Of a DNA stretch of 64,000 bases, positions 58,429-64,000 are shown in pieces. The stretch lies in contig NW_026622841.1 of NCBI RefSeq assembly GCF_023065955.2, forward strand, positions 17,432,501-17,496,500, read 5' to 3'. The position numbers were made by a program, and so were the translations under genes. Within the stretch, counting starts at the first letter, position 1. Each line of letters opens with the position of its first letter. The notes under the pieces were generated by a model. It was not told where the DNA came from. It worked only from the letters and a program-made list of their open reading frames with translations, and searched no databases. The DNA comes from Ursus arctos (taxonomy: Eukaryota; Chordata; Mammalia; Carnivora; Ursidae).

Positions 58429-58462
<34 letters not shown>
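58429..58462. repeat. (TG)n microsatellite in ST8SIA3 intron 3
   Basis: This is an uninterrupted run of TG dinucleotides of about 17 units after gcggggaggg. It is likely length-polymorphic. Confidence 0.95.
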
Positions 58463-58465
<3 letters not shown>

Positions 58466-59415
58466 CATTGGCTATGCAGGCAAAATGAAACTGTTTATAA
58501 ATCAGGTTTCTATGAACTATATTTCCTCCGAGTTTTCATTGAACCAATGTGTTTGGTTCAAGCCTGAGTGGCTGTGAAGCATTATGGCCGACTCCTCAGC
58601 CCTTCTGAGAAGCTGGGAGCAGGCTAGGCCACACAGGTCAATTTCCCAACGTTTCTAAGCATGCATAGTTCCTTCTTTACTACTTGAAAGCTTCACACAT
58701 AGATCTTTCCCCATTCCAGTTGAAATTTAAAAGTTTAGTCTTGGTTTTCTTACCTAAGGAGTTAGAATGACTTCTGACAATTCTTTTGGTATGGCTGAAC
58801 TTAAATAAAGCAAGAGGGGAGAAAAATGAGGAGGTCAAAAGACCACAAGAGGACAGGTTAGTGGGAAACCTGGCTTCTAATTCTGTTTTTGCCCATTTTG
58901 GGCAGTGACATTGGGTAAATAACTCCTTTTGTTTGTACCCCAGTTGACTCATCTTTAAACTCAAGAAATGGGCTACGTCACCTCAAAAAGATGACTGTAC
59001 ATCCCAGGAAACTAGGATAGTCCCAAATTTTGTTTGTTATCCTGCTGTCATTATTAATAGCACCTTCTTTCTCTCAAAGACAAAGCTCCAGTTTGGGCTA
59101 TATATTATGGTCCTAACCCTACCTGTTAGAGACATACCACTTTATTAGATGATGATTCCTCCTTCTATGAGAGGTCAACTAAACAGATCTTTAGTTCGGG
59201 AAACTTTAGAGGACTACAAGATGGGGATAAAAATCTTTGAACTCCCCGGTTACCAGTCCTCCCAGAACCCACTTTAACTTGTAGGATGATCTGGACAGTA
59301 TGTTAGGACATGGAGGCTACTTGCATAGGAGAAATTAGAGTTGAGGCAGTTTCCCCAGATGATTTAAAGAAAAATGAATCTTACAATTAATTTTGCTTTA
59401 TAAAATGCCCTGGAC

Positions 59416-59612
59416 TAGTGGCTACCAATTCTGACTACATATTAGAATCATCTGGGGAGTTATTAAGAAAAACAGGTATCTGGGCCCTTCCCCTCCCACC
59501 TCCAGATAAATTACATTAAAATCCCTTGAAGTAGAGCCCAAGCAACAGTATTTTTTAAAGTTCTCCAGGTGATTCTAATGTATAGCCAGAGTTAAGACTC
59601 ATCAGAATAGAC
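59416..59612 (+). mobile_element. MER5-like hAT-Charlie remnant
   Basis: The segment has the familiar order of a MER5-type non-autonomous element: 'gtggctaccaattct', 'agaatcatctggggag', 'ctgggccc', 'ttctccaggtgattctaat', then the far end. It is clearly diverged, as expected for an ancient DNA transposon. It lies in ST8SIA3 intron 3. Confidence 0.65.
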
Positions 59613-60196
59613 AAAAATATTGCATTTCTGGTCAAGCTCTCTATCAAATTATAAGGGATAACAACAAGGTCATAAAATACCCTTCACATGTTTTGTCACT
59701 GAAATCCCAAATGATAAAGGCCAATTATACAATTCATGATTTACCTAGGTGGTTTTCTAATCTTGGACATTGACAAAACTCCCAAGTATCAAATAAAAAG
59801 GGACATTTTAAGTCAATTGCATCTTTTTTACTTGGTTTGTCTAATTTCCCCATTGGCATTATGGGGACCTAGCTATCCATTTAAAGAAAATTCTTGATTT
59901 TTGGTGATTTCCATGACTGCCTGTTAGGCTTACCACCAAGGGAGGAGACGGCATAGAGAAGGGAGGCTGATGAAATACCAGTCCCCCCATTTGGCACTTT
60001 GTTACCAGCTGGGGTAGATGACTGAACTTCTTACCTAGAATGATTCATTCTTTCATTACAAAAACATAAGAGTTTGCCCTAAAGTGTTAAGCTAACCACA
60101 AGAAGTAACTAATCGGATACCTCCCACCCCCAAGAGATTACAATATTGATTTGCCATCTGGTGGGGTAAGACTTAAAGGCAATAAAATATACACAC

Positions 60197-60754
60197 CTGT
60201 TGACATGTTGCATTATATTTCCAGGCCAAGCCAATTGGACCTTTAACTGACCTCTGTGTTCAACAAAAAAGTCAACTAATGTCCTGGTAACAGTTGCTGA
60301 AGTGTGGAAGAAAAATGCAGGGATCCAAAGAATGGCCCCATCGAGCTTTTTTAAACTGAGGAAAAAGTTGTTACGGTCCTGAATGGTCAAAAGATTGTTG
60401 TAATATTTTTCCAGAATGCTGGGGTTGAAGGTGGTAAGGTTGGTTTTCCTTCCAACATCTCTTTGGAAAGCCTCCGTAGGGGCGAAATTGCAACGGAAAA
60501 CAAAATCTGACTTATCTATTTCTTGTCCACACCGGCTCCCTGTCAGGATCCCACTATTTCCAACCACAGCACACATATTAAAATGCTTATTCACAATGGG
60601 TGATACATCTGGAAGCAGTGACCGGAAGTTATTGCTAATAGAGAAAACATATTTATGGCTGGAATAATCATAGTGCATCAGTTGTCCGATCCGAACACTA
60701 TTCTTGGTCAAAGAAAAATTTTTTATTACATCGACATGCTGAAGAATTTCTTGC
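60197..60754 (-). CDS. ST8SIA3: ST8SIA3 exon 3 (sialylmotif L, donor-binding domain)
   Basis: This is the main catalytic exon of alpha-2,8-sialyltransferase 3. The enzyme adds sialic acid from CMP-Neu5Ac in alpha-2,8 linkage to sialylated glycolipids such as GM3 and to glycoproteins in the Golgi, mostly in brain. The 558 bp exon encodes residues 102-286. On the minus strand the acceptor cattttag lies at 60755-60756 and the donor is AG/gtgtgt at 60197/60196. The large sialylmotif starts at C162 (CAVVGNSGILTGS) and runs through RCNFAPTEAFQRDVG. C162 and C176 are the cysteines expected to pair with exon 4 cysteines. Sequons are present at N113-F-S and N206-L-T. No stop or frameshift interrupts it. 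ST8SIA2 and ST8SIA4 differ clearly in this region (for example, their sialylmotif L does not read RCNFAPTEAFQRDVG), so the paralogue call is firm. Confidence 0.97.
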
Positions 60755-63138
60755 CTAAAATGAAAAGAAATTCATTAAATGCATCCCATCCAAAAGAATT
60801 GATTTTCCATCTTATGTCTTATGCCGCCATTTTATTCAGACAAGAATCGTAGATACACTGTATCCAAGAAAGATTATACATTCATAATAATTGTGGTTTT
60901 TTGGGGAAGGACTCCTTCAGAATCTACAGACGTGCTGATTTCTCAGTCAAGTTCTGGGTGTAATCCTTCAAGGCGTATAAATGTTGTAACTCACAGTTGT
61001 TCTACATGAAAAGTGTATTTGATCAAGGGGGAGGCATAGACCAAACTATGTCAGAAAATACAGGGAGACAATTTACACAGGCTCCAAAAAGCTGACATTA
61101 ATGCACAAACATTGGTGACTTAGAGTTTGTAACTAGGGACTACTTGTTTGCTATTGGACTTCAGCGTTCAAGGAATATCAAATATCGCTGGTGTCCAAAT
61201 AAGAGCCAAGTAGATATGAGTCAGTATACTACTATCTATTATTAAAATATGGAAATGGTAGTATCAGTGAGTGTAGTTGAATATTTAATAGAAATGAGAT
61301 GATAATCTCATTAAGGTCCTCTGAATAATGAAACAGGAATTTTTTCTCCTTGATTATATAGAAACACAATTTAGTTGGAGTAACTTAATCCTTAGAAAAA
61401 GAGGCTATGGTAAACCGTGAAAATGTGCGTATATTCTAAGAATTCAGAGGATAAACAAGGCAAGGGTGATACTTAGCACTAATTTCAGGTTGCTTGCATG
61501 TTGAGCTTTAAGTAAAATTAAGCGTTTCCTCTTAAAGTTTCAGCTATTTAAAATATTTAAGACAGACCGGTAACATGTGACTTTACTAGATTCTCTAATT
61601 CTGAGAAATCACATTGTGAATTTCCAGTGTCTTTTGCCTAAGAAATAGCAGGATTGAAACTAAATGTTGTGTATATCATCACTTTACCTGGAATTTTAAA
61701 AAATTACTTCATTTGTCGAAGTATAAAACAACATCAACTGGAGCTTTAATTTAAAACTTCCAAAGTTACAATACTGTTCTTTACAAACTATTCTTTACCT
61801 GTTATAAAGGTAAAGTAAATTTAAAATGATACTGGGAAAATTAATTAAAGACTACATAATAAGGGGATTGAAAGGAGGGAAGTTTTGAGAAGGAAATATT
61901 GTTCTGACTAGTCATTTGGGTCACATGGCCTAGTGTGGGAAGAAAATTTTTGTTGTTAGGAATATGTTTTGGGGAAGGTATAATGTATACTACCATTAAA
62001 GTTTTCTGGGTTGTCTATAAAATTAATATTGGACTAAAAACCCAATAGTTTAAAAGAAGGGCACTTCTGTGGTTTTCAAATTAATCAATGATTGCCATGG
62101 AGTAATTTCTAAGTAAACAGTTTTAAAAATTTTAATACTAATAACATGACTATATCAGCTTTTCAAGTAAACCACATTTTCATGACACCATAGATATCTA
62201 GTGACTTTGTTTTAATTTTGTCATTAGCTTAAAATAAAAAAAAATTGCAGTAACTAGAAATGCTATGACCAAACACAACCCCTTAAATGAGTGGTAAAAT
62301 GAGTATGTGTAAAATAAGTATTCACACCCCTAATGAATACACTAGATGGCTCACATTCCATTTAGCAGCATAATAATCCCACCAAAAAGGAAGGAGTAAT
62401 GACTTATCTGGGGTTGCTAAGAGTAGACCAGAATCACTCAACATAATAAATTTGAATAAATCTCATCCTTCTTCCCCACTTCACACACAGACAAACCCCA
62501 TACGTACACACACATAAACTCCCTCCTGTATAAACAAGGCTGTTACAAGACAACCTATAAAAATGATGTTGGTAGCTTTTACAATATGTTAAAGGCTGTA
62601 AAGGTTTAATGAAAAATCTTACTTAAATACCTGCATATATTTGGGCCAAGATTTTCACTAGTAATTGATAGGGGCAGATTATAGTATTTGTTGTGTATTT
62701 CAGGGTGAGACAATTCTATTTCATTAAAAAAATTTTTTTTTCTCAGAGGGAGAATGAAATGCGTTAGGTGGTCTTGATGCAATTAAGTTTTTTATTTATT
62801 ATTTATTTATTTATTTTAGTAGATGGTTTTGGCAGTGTTACCCATGCATGTTCACTATAAGTCATTGTGCTCAATTAAGCCCAAGTTAGAGCGGATATTG
62901 GAAATATCTTTTTCTCTTCCATTCAATTGGTTTTCTTGATGTTTTCTTTTTTTGAGAGGGCCCTATATACATAAAAAAGGGTTACCAATCAGGCTTTGTG
63001 CAGTCAGGCCGAGAAGAAAATACAAATAACACCTCGGGGTGGGGGATAGGATAGATTTTTGTTGTTTTGGATCATTTGTTTTGTTTTTTGAACTCCAGAA
63101 TTCAAAAACACCTTTCGGATCTTTTCCCCCTATCCTAC
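60755..63138 (-). other. ST8SIA3: ST8SIA3 intron 2
   Basis: This 2384 bp AT-rich intron has a GT donor at 63138-63137 and an AG acceptor at 60756-60755. No young transposon is visible. There is an A/T-rich tract (tatttatttattt) at about 62790-62817. No additional coding exon was found. Confidence 0.9.
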
Positions 63139-63261
63139 CTTTGATGTAAAAACGCTGTCCGATTAAATGTCCACTTAGAAGGTTTCTCTTGGAGTTCGTG
63201 GGTCAGAGAATTCGTAATGGGCACAAATGACGGATCTAGAAACTTCAGCGCAAATTGTGAC
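63139..63261 (-). CDS. ST8SIA3: ST8SIA3 exon 2 (stem region, partial gene)
   Basis: This coding exon of alpha-2,8-sialyltransferase 3 is 123 bp long and encodes residues 61-100 plus split Arg codons at both ends. Read on the minus strand, a pyrimidine-rich acceptor (ctcctctccag) precedes G TCA CAA TTT, and the exon ends CAT CAA AG before the donor gtagga. The peptide starts SQFALKFLDPSFVPIT and ends FNRTAFLHQ. This is the luminal stem joining the membrane anchor to the catalytic domain, and it holds one N-glycosylation sequon (N93-R-T). The phase (1 base in, 2 bases out) matches exon 3 exactly. The upstream exon that should encode about 59 residues, including the Met and the signal anchor, is not between here and base 64000, so the gene is cut by the window edge. 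The ST8SIA3 identity rests on the joined protein with exons 3 and 4. Confidence 0.93.
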
Positions 63262-64000
63262 CTGGAGAGGAGCATGAGTACACAGACAAACGTGCTGGCC
63301 TCAGCTGGGGGAAGCCAAGGTAGCCATTAAAGCCCAGGCTGCTGGGGACGGCGGCGGCGGGGGGAGGGGCAATTGGCACATGCACTGGCTCTATCCCTCC
63401 CGAGCCTCTCTCATTTGGTCCACTCTCCGCTCCCACACACACCCAGGGGTAAAAGAAAACTAGGGAAATCCGCCTCCATTGTCCATTCCTCCGGGTGCGG
63501 GAGAGACCATAAAATGGCCGTCTGGCGGAGAGCAGGGGCGGGAGCCCGGTGCACTGCTGCAGCCTGGTGCGCCGTGAGGACCAGGGAGTCAGCACCGCGG
63601 ACAGCGGCCGCGCCTCCGCCAGTCCGACCCGCGACGCCCCGGCTGTCCGGGTGAATTGATTTTTGGAGAAAGGGCAGAGGAAACCGGAGACCCAAGGGGA
63701 AGACTGGGGGTGGCTCCTGCCTTAACCTCTTACTTCCCGAGCCCAGTCTGACTTCACTCCCTGTCTCCTGACTGGGGACCGCCGGAGGCCGCAGGCCAGC
63801 TCCACTCTTCTGCCCAGGTGGGGCTTCTCTAGGTTCCGCACTTCTGGCCCGCTTGGACCACAGGTTGCAGATTGTGTTTGACACCTGCCCCTCAGGAGAT
63901 CCTCCTGGGAGAACTCTTAAGGGTCACAGGTAGAGGCAGGGGTTCTCAATGAGTTGCGCCAAGCTGCGCCTGGCGCTTTCCCAGTCCAGCCCCTCGCCAG
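63262..64000 (-). other. ST8SIA3: ST8SIA3 intron 1, 3' part
   Basis: This is sequence upstream of exon 2 to the window edge. The anchor-encoding exon 1 (about 59 codons ending just before the split Arg60) was searched for on the minus strand and is not here, so this must be intronic unless another transcript starts inside it. Confidence 0.75.
63345..63700. promoter_or_regulatory. CpG-rich island in ST8SIA3 intron 1
   Basis: This block is far richer in G+C and CpG than anything else in the window. It contains cggcggcgg, an eagI-like cggccgcgcc run and several GC-box-like ggggcggg strings. A YY1-like aaaatggccg lies at about 63512 on the plus strand. CpG islands in vertebrates usually mark promoters. 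This one may be the edge of the main ST8SIA3 promoter island, an alternative intragenic promoter, or a divergent transcript start. The open frames across it look like high-GC chance frames. Confidence 0.6.

Larger units (their letters stand above)
57662..60196 (-). other. ST8SIA3: ST8SIA3 intron 3
   Basis: This 2535 bp intron lies between exons 3 and 4, with a GT donor at 60196-60195 and an AG acceptor at 57663-57662. It contains a (TG)n tract at 58429-58462 and a MER5-like hAT-Charlie remnant at about 59416-59612. No SINE, L1 or extra exon was recognised. Confidence 0.9.

Noticed and set aside
63411..63884. 157-codon minus frame in the CpG-rich block, as a candidate ST8SIA3 exon 1
   Set aside because: The sequence does not encode a type II membrane anchor and does not join exon 2 in phase. 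GC-rich DNA yields long chance frames.

Overview
This is a 64 kb piece of mammalian nuclear DNA, most likely from a dog-like carnivore (Caniformia). It has spliced exons with GT/AG borders, old pan-mammalian repeats (MIR, L2, MLT/MaLR LTRs, hAT-Charlie elements), and about twenty copies of the tRNA-Lys-derived carnivore SINE (SINEC). The carnivore-type L1 ends and the abundant SINE subtype containing 'acagccagcgagagagg' suggest an arctoid such as a bear, panda, seal or mustelid. That last step is inference.

The only protein-coding gene I can support is ST8SIA3 (alpha-2,8-sialyltransferase 3, a Golgi ganglioside/glycoprotein sialyltransferase), on the minus strand at the right end. Exons 2, 3 and 4 lie at 63139-63261, 60197-60754 and 57379-57661. 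All splice sites are intact, and the exons join in one open frame of 321 residues (60-380 in the numbering of the 380-residue family protein). Exon 1, with the start codon, cytoplasmic tail and membrane anchor, would lie beyond base 64000. A CpG-rich block at about 63345-63700 lies in what must be intron 1. Downstream of the stop codon there are about 9 kb without SINE or L1 insertions, ending at a good poly(A) signal at 48392-48397. I read this as a very long 3' UTR.

Bases 1-48370 hold no gene I can support. They are a repeat-rich intergenic tract with three notable blocks. The first, 8128-17127, is a stack of nested minus-strand L1s, including a younger L1 (10805-13962) with a 387-codon open reverse-transcriptase segment. 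The second, 21350-24100, is a decayed ERV-L-like retroviral relic. The third, 31340-36390, is a patchwork of L1 fragments in alternating orientation. A fourth, younger L1 copy at 45932-47332 has a clear 17 bp target-site duplication (TSD) and itself carries a 62 bp L1 tail insertion with its own 15 bp TSD. SINEs are frequent throughout 1-48 kb and absent from 48-64 kb.

The repeat-free stretches, mainly 27930-28140 and 29290-30010, are candidate conserved regulatory elements because of clustered homeodomain-type motifs. From human synteny as I recall it, the tract would lie between ST8SIA3 and ONECUT2, but nothing in the window proves this. I found no CRISPR array, operon, functional tRNA or rRNA gene, and nothing resembling a new multi-gene system.
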